A stretch of 64,000 nt of DNA from Strongyloides papillosus. Taxonomy: Eukaryota; Nematoda; Chromadorea; Rhabditida; Strongyloididae. Both the position numbers and the translations under genes were made by a program. The DNA is taken from contig SRSI01000028.1 in NCBI GenBank assembly GCA_005656395.1, positions 744,001 through 808,000 of the forward strand, given 5' to 3'. Under the pieces are notes generated by a model, which saw only the letters and a program-made list of their open reading frames with translations, had not been told where the DNA came from and ran no database searches. This document shows, piece by piece, positions 12,740 through 25,739 of the stretch. Position 1 is the stretch's first letter; every line of letters starts with the position of its first letter.

Positions 12740-14184
12740 CACACAATCTACTTACCCTGGTTCAATATTTCTAAAATAGTAAAAAATTAGCACATTAATA
12801 GTACATTATATTTAAAGAAAATAAAAATTAAGTAATCAAAATTTTAAAGATTTGAAAAATTCTAAAATTATTTTATTAATAAATTAGTTTAATTAAGATA
12901 TCGTTAGTATTAGACTTCTAGTTTATGTAAAATATTAATAATTCTTAAAATTTTAATCAATTAAGGACTTCTGATTTATCTAAACTATCAGTATACTTAC
13001 ATACCAATTTGATCTATTGTATTAAAATTTCAGTCTATCAATACAACTAACTCGACTAAAAAGTTATACAACGAAAATAACTAAACTAGCAATTTTTTAT
13101 TTGGGTTTGTGTTTAAAAAGTTTGTTATTTTGGGTATCTAAAACATATTAGAAAATTGAAAAATTAATAAATTGAAATATTAGTAAATTAAAATGTGGAT
13201 TCAATTATTACTAATAATTCTGTTTCGTTGAAGTTTCCGGGGTACTAAAATCCGGATTTTCAGATGGAAAAAGATAAAAAAATATTTTAAATAAAACATA
13301 ATATTCCAGATTATAATCATTTTAATCAGAAAATTACTAAACAAACATTATAGATGTTGGAGTATTTATTAAAGTTCAAAATACTTGGACTTTATTCTCA
13401 ATTACTGTTATAAAATTACAGTTAACTTAGGATAATTGAAGAAACAAAAATAGCATTTATTCTAAATAACAATAAAATTTTTGCTATTTCTATTATTTTA
13501 TTTTTGGAAAAGGAATACAGTGCATGCATAAACATTTATTATTATAATTTTTGTTCTAATATTTGTTAATTATTTTTTTATTAAAACAATTTAAATTTAG
13601 ATAATTAAATTCCATCTAAAATAATTTTCTATCTTTTTCCATCTGAAAATCCGAATTTTAGTACCTCGGAAACTTCAACGAAACAGAATTATTAGTAATA
13701 ATTGAATCGACATTTTAATTTATTAATATTTCAATTTATTAATTTTTCAATTTTCTAATATGTTTTAAATACCCAAAGTAACAAACTTTTAAAATATTAA
13801 CCCAAATAAACAATTGCTAGTTTAGTTATTTTCGTTGTATAACTTTTTAGTCGAGTTAGTTATATTGATAGACTGAAATTTTAATACAATAGATCAAATT
13901 GGTATGTAAGTATACCGATAGTTTAGATAAATCGGGAGTATTAATTAATTAAAATTTTAAGGACTATCAGTATTTTATAAAAAACAAATTATTCAGTTAA
14001 AATAAAACTCTAATACTAATAATACTTTTAATCCCTCAATTTACTAATAAAATAATTTTAGAATTTTTCAAATCCTTCAAATTTCGATTGCTTAATTTTT
14101 TATTCCCTTAAATATATTGTATTATTAATGTGCTAATTTTTTACTATTTTAGAAATATTGAACCAGGGTAAGTAGATTGTGTGT
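12740..14184. mobile_element. 1.45-kb foldback DNA element with TA flanks
   Basis: Left end CACACAATCTACTTACCCTG is mirrored at the right end as CAGGGTAAGTAGATTGTGTG. The arms (about 12740-13300 and 13600-14184) are inverted copies of each other along most of their length, including the inner block GGAAACTTCAACGAAACAG / CTGTTTCGTTGAAGTTTCC. A loop of about 0.3 kb separates them. Both ends abut a TA dinucleotide (12738-12739 and 14185-14186), the target duplication of Tc1/mariner-type transposons. There is no transposase reading frame, so this is a non-autonomous foldback/MITE-like element. Confidence 0.85.
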
Positions 14185-14314
14185 ACCTTTTAAGATATTG
14201 CTGAACTTCACTAAAAATTGATATTTTTTAAATTAAAGATTAAATTGATTAAAGAATATATTTTCACTATGAAATTAATTTTTCTTTAATAACATAAGAA
14301 TTTGACGACTTATA

Positions 14315-15402
14315 ACAGAGAGTTAAGAATTACGTTTTTAATACATTTTTTAAAAAAAATGAATAAAATTACAAATATATGTAATTTATTAACATTTCTT
14401 TAAAAAATGTTTTATAAAATAATTAATTAACAAATTAACGGAAATATGCATTTTATATAAAAATTTGAATAATATATGTTCATTAATAAATATTTTACAC
14501 AAAGTAAAGTTTTTTTAAGTTTATAAAATCTCAAAAAGTAATGATTTAAACAGTTTGAAATGCTATTTTTGCAGTGAAAGTGTCTATCACAGAAATCTTT
14601 TAGATTATATAAAAGATATCATCCACACACAAATGATGACACATTGATTCTTGTACTTATAAAAATGTTTTATGAAGAAAAAATGTAAATTTAAAACTTT
14701 TTAAATTATTTTAAACATTGTCATGGTAATCGCTTTAATACTTTAAATTCGCAACGCATAAATGGTACTAAACATTCTTATACTTTATCTGCAGAAAATG
14801 GTAACTTTTCTTCTAGAAAATATGGTTGCTTTGATATTGATAACTTACCTGAGGATTTAAAAAGTTTATATTTTGGTAAATTTACAAATTCAAAAATTTA
14901 TGGCTCCTGTAACGTCACCTTCAATAAATTCCCAGTAATCGGTAATAGAAGCTGGAAGTTTAAGTGTTGATACATTTGATTTTTTTTTTTATTGTTTTAT
15001 TATTTGTTTCAATAACTTTCATGGGTTTTAAAATATTCTGTAAGTTAACATAATCATAATGCTTTTAAACAACCTTTCTTTGGACAAATATTTAACAAAA
15101 TTTCAAAACTATTTTTAAATCGAGCTAAATTTAATTGTAATCTAATTATAATATTTATTAAAGCTCATAATTAATATACAGAATTATTAATATCTTGTTT
15201 TGTAGTCAAGATATCGTTTTAAAAACAAGTAGAACAGATCTCTAATAAGAATTTTTTTTAAAAAAAAAATTATTATTAAAAATTTAAAGAAATTTACTCT
15301 TTTGAATAACCACTATTTATATATTTAAATTTTCTGTATACGCTTTTCGATTAAACAATATTTGATTTTGTGTATCTTAAAATGTAATTCTTAACTCTCT
15401 GT
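14315..15402. mobile_element. Possible 1.09-kb element with 19-bp inverted ends
   Basis: A perfect 19-bp inverted repeat (ACAGAGAGTTAAGAATTAC at 14315-14333 and its complement at 15384-15402), with weaker similarity continuing inward, brackets this stretch. No clean target duplication is visible. It encloses an orphan reading frame (14695-14970). It could be a small DNA transposon, or simply a dispersed inverted repeat. Confidence 0.4.
14695..14970 (+). pseudogene. Orphan open frame, secreted-protein-like fragment
   Basis: This 91-codon open frame has no ATG and no obvious acceptor upstream. It has a protein-like composition that differs from the surrounding AT-rich DNA: four Cys (KHCHGN, KYGCFDID, YGSCNVTF and a final KFKC before the stop) and a potential N-glycosylation site (NRS). 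It looks like the last exon, or a truncated copy, of a small Cys-containing secreted protein. The family was not recognised. It lies inside the 19-bp inverted repeat pair. Confidence 0.35.
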
Positions 15403-16860
15403 GATGTTATATAAAAAAGATGACAAAACATTATTTCACCATAATTAACAAATAATATACTCTTGAAATTTTAATTACAATTATTTTGCTATTTATATAA
15501 TCAATTGTCATTAAAAATAATAAATTATGCGGTGTTTATGATTTTAGGGGTATAAAATACTTTAAAAAGACTAAATTAAGGAGAGAACCAAAACTTGAGA
15601 TTTTAGGTAAGTAGTAATTGTATAATTAATCAATTAATTAATTCTATATCTTAGCTAATGCTATTATTGTAGATTTTGCTCTGACAGAGTGTATAACTAC
15701 CCACATACGACATTACAATTGAAAACATTTTATTTTTTTAAAATTAAAGTTGTCAAATTACCTTAAATAATACTGAAAATGTTTAAAAAAATTATATTTT
15801 ATGTCATAAATTATAAATTTAACAGATTGTTATTTTTAGTTTCATTAACTTTTAAAAGTTCATTGAGTTTGTCAACATCAAATACAATAGTGTATTGAAC
15901 ATAATCAACTATTTCTAATAGACACACAAGTAGTTTAAACTTTCCTGTTTTATTTAATATGATATCCTTAGATCTTTATCTGTCTATATAATCTTTATAT
16001 TTTTTTTTTAATTAAAAAAATTATAATTGTCACAATTGTAATTTTTTCATTCTAACTGATTAAATCTTTCACAGCTTAGAATATATTTTTTGTAAAAAGA
16101 TTAAGGATACTCTTCTTTCAATTAGTGTTATTTTCCTCCATCTCAAAAGAAACACATACTTCATCATTTATTAAAAAAGTTTTTTAACAATTTAAATTTA
16201 ATTTTTATACAGTTATTGATATTTTTTTGATAAATTATAAAAGAAATGATTTATCATGAAATTCATTCAACATTAGAATCCCACTGTTTTATTAAATGCC
16301 ATTTGCTTAATGTTTAATTTTTATATTATACATTATATATGCTACTTATCGTTTATATGAGATATTTTTTAATATCTTAATTATTATGAATAAGTGAATT
16401 CTTAAATGTCAAAAAACTGCTCATATTCAAAGTTTTAGAAATTTTAAACTCTATTAAAATTCTTTAATAATTGAACATATTACTTTAAGTATATTTATTT
16501 AAAATCAAAAAAATTATTTTACTCCACTTTATTTAGAATATTAAATTCTAGAAATATCTTTAAATCTTTTTATTATTTCGTAATTATTTTTAAACTCTTA
16601 TTATTAAAAATTCCACAAGAAATAATAGTCGTAAATCTAATTCTTAATTATTTATCTTCCAATACTTTAAAAAATCCTATTCTTCTAATCTTTATTCTTA
16701 TAATGACTACAAGTGAAACGTATTTCTTTTAATAAAACTAAACATTACAATGTAATTGTTCATGCATTATTATGTGAAAATAGATGTAAAAATTTATTTC
16801 TATATTATGAAATATTTTTTTTATAATAATAAATCTATTTAAAGATAGTAATTTAACTCC
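15403..16860. other. Intergenic, nothing recognised
   Basis: AT-rich DNA 3' of the astacin-like gene. No exon, RNA gene or repeat structure was recognised. Confidence 0.3.
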
Positions 16861-18255
16861 TCATTTATTACAATACTTTATAATATTTTGCCTATTCCAT
16901 AGATAACATTCAATTCTCTCAAAAATATATCCATAAATTAAATTATTTTTATAAAATAACATCTCTTTTCCATCGGTTGTATATAAATGATCATTAATTA
17001 ATGGGTTATAAAAACGATATAAGGGTAATAATGCACCACAACCAGCATTTTGTGAACAGTAACCCTCAATTTTTTCAAATTTATATCCATTTATTGCTCG
17101 TGCACTTCTTAATTCAGTTTCATTGGTTGTATAAAAATGATCAGCTATAATTTTTATTAATAAGATAACGAAAAATATTACTTACATATTATACTATTAA
17201 ATAAACGATATAATGGTACAGTACAGGAACAACTATCATTGTTTTCCATTTTTGAAATAAAAGCATCACCATCTAAAAAAATGGAAAATTTATTTAAAAA
17301 AAAGATTTTTTCTTTACTTTGCAAAATATAATTATCTGTCTGTAATTGTTTAAGTGATAGTGTATCAGATTCTAACATTGTATCTCTAACATTAAAATTT
17401 CCATTATGCAAAACAAAAAGTCTTTTAAGGTAAATATTAAAATTACAATTTATATCACAGGTATCATTTATTAATTTTGTTTGTTTTGTTGTAGTCATAG
17501 TTGAAGTTGTTGTTTCTATGAATGATGTTGTTTTAGGTATTGGAATAGTTGAAGATTTTATAGTGGGTAATTGAACTTGTTTTGTAAAAATTGAATTAAG
17601 TGAAGTATTATTTGTTTTCTTGTATAATCTTAATAATTCTTTAATATCTTTAGAGGTTACATTCAAAAAATTATCTTTTTTATTTACATCATATTTTTTG
17701 AAAGATTCATTATTTCCAAACCACTTTTGTTTTTTCTCATTAAATTTATAAAGATTTTTCACTTTTTTATCAATTAATATTGTATATGATGAGTTACAGT
17801 TTAATAATTGTGGAATAAATTTGGGACATTTATAAAGTAAGTTAATATATTGAATATCACAATCAGTAAAATTGTGTTTGTGAAATAAGTTTTTTGGAGA
17901 AAGACATGCTGGCCCACCTGCTACTATATTTGAGCCATTTGAATATGTTAAAAAATTCCAACAACTAAAGATATCTTAAATATTTATAAATGTTTATAAC
18001 AAACCTTGGATTTCTTGTATAATATCTAAATTCAACAAAATTTGTATCTTTTTCTTTTTTAGGTACGAATCTTAAGCATGTACGCTTATTTAGGTCTATT
18101 AATGTATTAAATAATGAATATTTTTGTAAATAATTTGTTCTTAACTTTTGATCGAATATATATGGTATCGTTCCATTTGGCCATTTGTTGGAACAATTAT
18201 TTAGTGTTATTAAAATGTATAAAGTAGTGAAAAATAATATATTAATAAAAACCAT
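16861..18255 (-). CDS. Astacin-like protein lacking the catalytic core, with DUF5648-like tail
   Basis: Exons 18255-18005, 17964-17186 and 17144-16861 join in frame and give 437 residues. After a signal peptide (MVFINILFFTTLYILITL) comes a clear astacin start: KWPNGTIPYIFD, then TCLRFVP and SCWNFLTYSNG. The next recognisable astacin block is the domain's end, FTDCDIQYINLLYKC. The roughly 110-130 residues normally between them, including the zinc motif HExxHxxGxxH and the Met-turn, are missing, and none is encoded in the 41-nt first intron. A Thr-rich linker (TTTSTMTTTK) follows. The C-terminus repeats PLYRxxN...DHxYTT twice, as in DUF5648 (PF18885). It should not be an active protease. Astacins are massively expanded in Strongyloides, so this may be a decoy, an inhibitor-like relic or a repurposed secreted protein. 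The frame is intact, which argues against a simple pseudogene. Confidence 0.8.
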
Positions 18256-19172
18256 TTTTACAAGTTAAAAAAATTAATATGACAAAATCTGAGAAAGTAA
18301 TAGGTTAAAAAGTATTAAAATTTTTATTTGCAAGTGTACCCATATTAGTACTCTTTATTTCGTGGTATATTTTGTATTTCACAATATATTTATATGTTAT
18401 ATTTACTTAGAACAAGTTTAAAAACAACCAACAATATATATTTTATTATACTTTTTTAAAGGTATTGTTAAATTGAATATCAATTGAGTTTATGATAAAA
18501 TTAAACATTTACATTTATTGAACCATTTTACCATTTTAATTTTTAATTTTGTAAAAGTCACACAATTTTATTATGTTTATATTTTAAATAAATGTAAAAT
18601 AGACGTTGAAGTTTCTCAATCTTAACAATAGTAGCGTGAATATAATAAAATATTTTATGTTTGATTGACACCTTCACATACGATACATTTTCAATAGTTT
18701 TTGAGTGATTTTTATAAAGTGTTACTTTTGTGTGATATTATAATTGAATTGTGAAAATCATTATAAAAACGGCAAAACAGTCATTTATGTATGTGGCCTT
18801 CAAATAATGTATATATCTTTATTCAATTGATTATTAAAGTCGTTTGATTATTAAATGAGTATCAGTACTTATCAAACAGGATCAAGCATATAAAAGGTGA
18901 AGCAAAGTATTTATTTTAAGATGTATGATAATTTAATAAAAATAACTAAAAATAAGTAGCATGCCTTAGGGTAAAAGAAAGAAATTTGGTAAGCAGAACA
19001 GGCAAATAGTTATTGTAGTATAACTAAAAACATTATGAATGAGTTATTAAGAGTCATTACGAAAAACAATCATACTTTTTATTAGTAATAGTTTTTAAGT
19101 GACCAGTGGTATATATAAATTAGAGTAATTTTCTTACTAAATATATTCATCTTTAACAAATAAAAATTTATC
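18256..19172. other. Intergenic, divergent promoter region
   Basis: Separates the minus-strand astacin-like gene from the plus-strand ZP gene and must contain both promoters. A TATATAAA-like box is present near 19110, about 60 bp before the ZP start codon. No other motif was recognised. Confidence 0.35.
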
Positions 19173-20618
19173 ATGATTTTTCAAACTTCTATATACTATT
19201 TATTGTTTACAATCTTTTATTATGGTTGTTGTAGTAAATTTCCGAACGATATTATTGAAACTCCTATTGTAACATGTGAACCTGACAGGGTAACAATTAA
19301 AATAAAAACAACTTTAACAAATCCATCCATTATTTATGCAGATAATTTTTTGGAAGATAGTGATTGTTCTGTATACAATATGAATCATATATCAATTTAT
19401 CACGGAAAGTGTGGTATGACGTCTGAAAATATGTCATCACCAAATGGTATACTTCAAAGAATTTGCATATCTGTGCAATTACATCCATTATTTGTAACTG
19501 AATCCGACAAATATTACTGTGCTCAATGTGTTTATATGGAATCTAATGTGGTTAATGATTTGGAACAAACTTTATCTGTAAGTGATGCAACACCCAATGA
19601 ATTAGAGCCAATGTTTGATGATGTTAGTGTCCCAAAATGTAGTTATTCAATAAGACGAGGAAGTAAAGATGGTCCAAAAATTCATTATACAACAATTGGT
19701 GAGGTAGCATATCATGTATGGACATGTAATAATGAAAATGTTGGAATACTCGTTCAAAATTGTTATGTTGAAGATTTTCATGGTAATAAAATTTTAATAA
19801 TAGATCAAAATGGATGTGGTGTTGATCAGTATGTTCTTCCAACCCCTCAATACACAAGTGATTTACAAACAGCTTATCAAAAAACACATGTTTTTAAATT
19901 TGCTGAAAATACTTTAACTAAGTTTACTTGTCAAATAAGACTGTGCCTCAAAAATAATTCTAACAAATGTAAAAATATAACAGTAAGTTTAATTTTTTTC
20001 CAATTATTATTTCATTTATTATAGCCACCATCACTATGCCCTACAATAGAAGAAAGAGAACAAGGTGTTCTAATACATAAAAATGAATCATTTACTGATG
20101 AATTAGATAATAGTGATTCAAATTATAATGGTGATAATAATAAAAAAACTGAAAAGCCTGATTTAGCAGATGAACAAAATACAAAGGCTACTACTACTGA
20201 TGGTCAAGGTTATAATTCTATCCAAAATGGATACGTTAGAAGATCAAGAAGAACGATTATGTTAACAGCAAATGGTACAAATATGTTAGAAGGAAATAAA
20301 AAACCATATAGATTAATAAAAACAGCAGATGGTCAATATCCAGAACTTGATGTTGTTGGTTTAATTAGAATCGTTGATTCACCAGAGGAAGCTGAAATAT
20401 TAGAAGCAAAAATGAGAAGTAATTTCGAGAAGAAATCTAAAGATTCTTTTATTGAGACAAAAAATGATGAAAGAATATGTATGCCAGATTATTCATATTG
20501 GATAGCTATAATCTTAATATTAGCGTTTGTATTAATACAAATTATTGCTTTATATTTTTATATACCAAAATATTTAAATGTTTCGAAAAAAATCAAGAAA
20601 ATAAGCACGTTTTGTTAA
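19173..20618 (+). CDS. ZP-domain (cuticlin-like) membrane protein
   Basis: Exons 19173-19982 and 20025-20618 (42-nt intron, GTAAGT donor) give 467 residues. A signal peptide (MIFQTSIYYLLFTIFYYG) is followed by a zona pellucida domain starting at VTCEPDRVTI. It includes the Cys pattern GKCGM, YYCAQC, KCSYSIRRG, VWTCNNEN, QNCYVEDFHG and NGCGVDQYVLP, ending with CQIRLCLK. An acidic, Asn-rich linker leads to a dibasic RRSRR site (residues 342-346), typical of furin-type release of ZP proteins. Then come a transmembrane helix (about 430-452, IAIILILAFVLIQIIALY) and a short basic tail. This is the standard architecture of nematode cuticlins, which polymerise under the cuticle after proteolytic release. 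The exact cutl orthologue cannot be told by eye. Confidence 0.88.
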
Positions 20619-21516
20619 TGACAAAATAATTAATATTAATTTTGACATTTCGTAAATTTTTACAACAATTTAAGCAATTTATAATTTTCTAAGTTCACAC
20701 TACATTAAAATATTTTTCATTCTAAATTTTTTATTTATTTTCTCTTTTATAGGTAGGTTTATTTTAACAGGAATATCTTTATCTAAGAAATATTAAGTGT
20801 TGCGTTTCCTTATAAATGATGTATATAGTTAAAATAGATGAAAAAACATTTTATTATCAAAGTCAATCACTATAACATTTTAATGTGAGCTATTTTCAAA
20901 CTTATCATGGTTAACTTTTTATTCACAGCAAATTTATAACGATGACCAAGGCTTCTGAAACCGGTATTTGTTAATAGGTTGATGCTTTACACTGTACGTC
21001 GTAAGAAAACACATTTTTAGTAGGGTGATAGACGTTAATTTGACATTTTCTTTTGAATAGGTAGATATATGGCTTATGGGCAAATTATTTTTTAATATAT
21101 AATTTTATTATTTGATATATTCTAACAAATACTATAAATATATTTTAAAATAATTCACAGTATTCATAATAACAAATAAAGATATTCTAATTATTTTGTT
21201 TATTTTATTAACTTTGCATATTCTTTTATTATGTAGATATAAATATATTTCTATATATATTTATATCATATATGTATATATATATAATATTCACACGTTT
21301 TATATAAATTAACTATGTAATTATCTTTTTTATTACTTCAATTTTTGTATTTGAATATATGTTTTTTTTCTTATATAATCAATTAAAATAAATCTATAAA
21401 AAAAATAAAAATTTTTGATCGCCAGATTTAAAATCTTTTTATTGCAAATTTTTTAGTAATAATGATAAATTTATAGTTATTTAAAAGTGTTCAAAATAAA
21501 TCTCTTACAATATTTC
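20619..21516. other. Intergenic, nothing recognised
   Basis: AT-rich spacer between two plus-strand genes, with simple TA-rich runs near 21240-21290. It presumably holds the promoter of the downstream gene. Confidence 0.3.
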
Positions 21517-23420
21517 ATGGGATCCCAAAATAAAGAGGCTATTCTGGATGAAGTAGGGAGTAGTCGAAATATTTCAATCCAAGGAACACTAGAATTTTAT
21601 AAATCAAAAAAATGGGTAACACGAGTGGTACTTGCACAAAAATTTGCCGATTTAGAAGAACCTATTGTAACTGTATTTAAAACAATAAAACAAAAAAAAA
21701 GTAAAAAAGGAGGTAAAACATGTACATTAAATGATTTTGTAGCTATTTGCAAAGGTAATAATATATATAGACGAGAATTAAATTTAATTAAAATAAAATA
21801 CTTATTTTTAGATATTCCTATAGGAAAACGAGATTGTACGTTAGCTGTTATGACATTAAATTTCGATCTTTATTTTTCATTTGAAAGACCACTCTCCCAA
21901 TTAATTTGGTATAATTGGATGAAACAATGTTGTCCAGCATTTAAGGCTTTAGATATGCAATTTTTAAAAGGACCTAATTATTATAATTGGATGGAGGGGA
22001 AACAATGTACTATGTATATAACAAAGACAAATTTTATCGTTAAATCACATGCCATTCGTGGGTTACATGAAACAATATTGCAAGGATATCATGAAGAATT
22101 TAAATTTAAACGTAGGGAAGATAGAATATTAGAAGTTAAATATATGGGAACTAAATATTCGTGGTATTTTTGTGGTCCAGCTATATATGAGATATTAAAA
22201 GTTCATAGAGCATTAATGAAAAATATTCTTGATAAGAGAGTACCACATCATGATGATATTGATAAGTATACAGAAGGTTACTGGCTACAATCTATTCCTA
22301 CTTTAGCATCTCGTGATCCTGAAAGTTGTGGTAATTCAACGACAAAATCAAATTGTAGCTCTACAAATAGTTCATTAAAATTTCTTCGTGTTAAGAAAGA
22401 TGAATTAAGACATTATAATAGTTTACCTTCCAATGTTATATATAAAAGTGAACATAAGCCATCATTAGATTACTATGTAAATACAAATATTTCTAATCAT
22501 GTTTTTTCAGAACATCTACAACCATCTTATGTAAAAAGTAAAAATAATCAATATGTCAAAAGGGGGGCAAAATCTACTACCAATTTAACATTACAAAACA
22601 AGCTTGATCCAATTTATGAAAATTTACAAATAAAGGATATTGATAAAAAATATTATAAAAATAATAAAAACAAAAAAATGGATCATTTTAAAAGACTGGT
22701 AAGTTTTTTTTATTATAAAATTTTAATATTTTTCAGAGCAAAAGTGTAAACAATATATATATCAACGAGGACACCAGTACTATTTTAACCAGTCAAACAT
22801 CTCAGCTACCCTCAAAAGGACACAAGGAAGTTACAACAACATTTTCATTGCCATTAGGGCCGAGACCTATTAATCTCAACAAACCATTATCTTATTATTT
22901 TTCTCCATCCCTGTCTGATATAAATAATGGTGAGATACCAGGTTTAGTTAAAACAACTGGCGATAAAAAGTTGTCATTTAAAAATATTAAAAAAACTGTG
23001 AATAAAGTATTTCGAAAATCTATTACTGGATCATTTACGGTTAGTTTAAAATATTTTTTTATTTTTTAAAAATGTATTTAACTTTCATAGAAGTATGATG
23101 GTGATAGGAAATCGGATGATTATAATAATTTATCAGAAACATGTAATACGGATAAGTACATGCATTCGAACTTAAATGATACATTAAATAAAAGCAATAA
23201 TAATACTAAACAAGATAATTTGCATAATAATTATGCTACAGATGAGTATATTGAAAATTCAAATAATTTCGCATCATCATCATATTTATCAAAAAAACAA
23301 ATTACTACTCCATCGCAAAAAACCATTTATAATAGAGGTGACATATCATCTTTAAAAGAGAAAAAAAAATTTAGAGATGCAACTGAAGATTTCAATATTT
23401 ATGTTAACACACAAATTTAA
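21517..23420 (+). CDS. PH- and PTB-like domain adaptor protein (DOK/IRS-like)
   Basis: Exons 21517-22698, 22737-23039 and 23091-23420 keep phase 0 and give 604 residues. The ATG at 21517 (MGSQNKEA) was chosen because the longer frame begins with GTG. Residues about 20-145 look like a PH fold (GTLEFYKSKKWVTRVVL through LIWYNWMKQCC, with the C-terminal helix Trp). Residues about 150-255 look like an IRS-type PTB domain (MYITKTNFIVK, ILEVKYMGTKYSWYFCGP, EILKVHRALM). The rest is low-complexity, Ser/Asn-rich and basic, with many Tyr residues that could be phosphorylated (YYVNTN, PIYENLQ, YNSLPS). This fits an intracellular docking adaptor downstream of receptor tyrosine kinases. The domain call is by pattern only. 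It ends 190 bp from the convergent phospholipase gene. Confidence 0.65.
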
Positions 23421-23609
23421 TTTAATTTATGGTTATTCATTAAATTTTATAACATTACTAGTTATTTTAGTTAGTTTTATAGCGGTAAATTTTGACAACC
23501 TTAATGTTTAATATTAACAACTTTTTTTTTCAAAACATTCTTCGTATTATTTATAACGAATTGTTGTCATAAAGAATATATTATTAATTATTTTTTAAAC
23601 ATTTAAATA

Positions 23610-25739
23610 CTATTCTATTATTGTTTCAATTAAACCAAATTCTTCCATATTTTGTTGTAATAAAATATTCCCCACAAATGCTACAACATCTGGATTTGTC
23701 CAATATGAAAAATGTCCTCGTAACATTCCTAGATACCCTTTCTCTGTTAAAGCTGGTTGAATTTGATAATCAATTCTTTGTTTTAATTGATGTTGTACTG
23801 GTATCTGTGATATAATTCTATTTAACTCTTCCCGTAATGAATTTGAATCCAGTGTTTCTTTTACTTTTTCTACATCCTTTCCTTGTTTATTCTTTCCAAA
23901 CCATTGTTTTTTAGGTATCTCTGTATCTGTAATTGTATTAGATGTTGGATTTACTTCAACATTAATAATAGTTGTTGGGGATTGACTTCGTGGTGAAATG
24001 CCATCATCAAAGGATTCATCAGAATCAAAATCCTCCCCAAAAGGATCATTAACGTCACCCTTAATATTACTATCATTACTTGTATTACTATTTGCTTTTT
24101 CTTGTTTTAATTTTTTATAGAAACTTTTAATCATTTCTAAAGGTAATTTATATGGACTATTATAGGAACGTTCATCGGTTGATGGATATAACTTAACTGG
24201 TTTAATATATTTATATAAATAATGAAACATTGGTTCAAGGCGATATGCGACAGGATCCAATGGATGGAAAATATTAATAATTCTTTCCAGACGATCTTTT
24301 TTTAAAAACAAATTATCTGATTTTGTCCCTCTCATTACTAGAAAAACAGCCAAAGGAGAACCAACACAGAATAAATTTTTAACAGGAAATAGAAGATCTT
24401 CTTCTTGTTCGTTTAATAAATCAGCTACCACAACTTTTTCATATATATCCTTTCTTGCATTTATATAACTAGTTAAATTTTTTTTCTCCTCTTCATAAAG
24501 TGATTCTAATTTAGATTCTAATGATTTTGATACATATTCATCATATATTTTTAATGGTGACCAATTTGAAAGTATATCATACAAAATAACTGAACCCAAA
24601 GAATGAGCAAATACCGAAACATTTCCTTTAAATTCTGGATTATTCTTTATGAAAATTTTGTAAACACTATTTAATTGTCGTATGACACCATTAATAATCT
24701 TTAAAATAATTAATTATCAATGTAAAATTTAACTTACTTCAGTTCTATATAAAGGTGATTGATAATACATTATATCCATTGCAATTGAATTTAAACTTTC
24801 ACGGACAGATGACATGCGTGACAAAAGAATATGAGAACTTAGTTCATTATCTAATATTAGTGAGGATCGCCATTCTATTGGAAGTAATATAAGCTTTTTA
24901 TCACATCCTTTGAATTGTTTTTCAATCATTGGATTTAATATTTCTCTCATTTGTTGCGTATTTTTTGCGATTAAATTTTCATATCCTTTTTGTCCAATAC
25001 CATGGACAACAAATATTAAATCTGTAAAATCTGGTTTACCATCATTAATTTCAGCATCTTCAGAATACCCTCGATATAATTGTACTGATTTTGACCACGT
25101 TAATAATCTCATAATTTTATTTGCCTTTGGATTGCTATATAAATAAACATCGATAACTGAATTCCAACGTATTTCATCGGCAAAACATGTTAATGAAGTT
25201 ATAATTGGTTTTTTACTGCTATCTTTTTCATTTCCTGACACCTTTCCAGGTATTATTTGATCTTTAAAATGTTTTAAATGATGATCCTCTATGAGTTCAG
25301 AAAATTGATTTGGTAATGGTTGCATGTCATCTTCGATAAACCATGTACCTCTACATATTTGAAATGATTCATCTTTCCAATATAATGGTGATACTTGTGT
25401 AAACATTGCATCAACTTTGTATAAACCATGTAGAACAATAACATCTTCTGTCTCAATAAAATTCTCCTTTATTTCTAGTCCTTTTTTATCTATTTGAATA
25501 TTAAGGTTTTTACGATAACGAAACTCAATATTTATAGAATCGTAACCTAAATACATAAAAATATTCTTTTTGGTTTAATATCAAATTATCTTACCTGAGA
25601 ATGGTATATACTTTGTATCTGAATTTTTTTTATAAAACCATCTAACTTCTTGAACAGTCAATGGACCAACTCTTTTTTTAATTTTTTTTATATGAGGTCC
25701 CTCAGTTGGTCTTGGTGGAGCCTGCCCATGATCAGCCAT
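23610..25739 (-). CDS. ipla-1: DDHD-domain intracellular phospholipase A1
   Basis: Exons 25739-25595, 25546-24738 and 24698-23610 join in frame and give 680 residues. The N-terminus has a WWE-like stretch (VRWFYKKN, YIPFSGYDS). The hydrolase core includes FVVHGIG and the nucleophile elbow FAHSLGSV, with Ser351. Most mammalian relatives have GHSLG here. The DDHD domain retains its four signature residues: Asp466 (FHPLDPVAYRLEP), Asp628 (QRIDYQ), His647 and Asp655 (GHFSYWTNPD). A Ser/Asp-rich insert precedes it. The family hydrolyses the sn-1 acyl chain of phosphatidic acid or phosphatidylinositol on the cytosolic face of endomembranes; C. elegans ipla-1 acts in PI remodelling and asymmetric division. 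The length is slightly below that of some family members. There is no signal peptide, as expected. Confidence 0.9.

Noticed and set aside
24910..25146. 78-codon plus-strand open frame
   Set aside because: It is antisense to the DDHD phospholipase exon, which has clear catalytic motifs.
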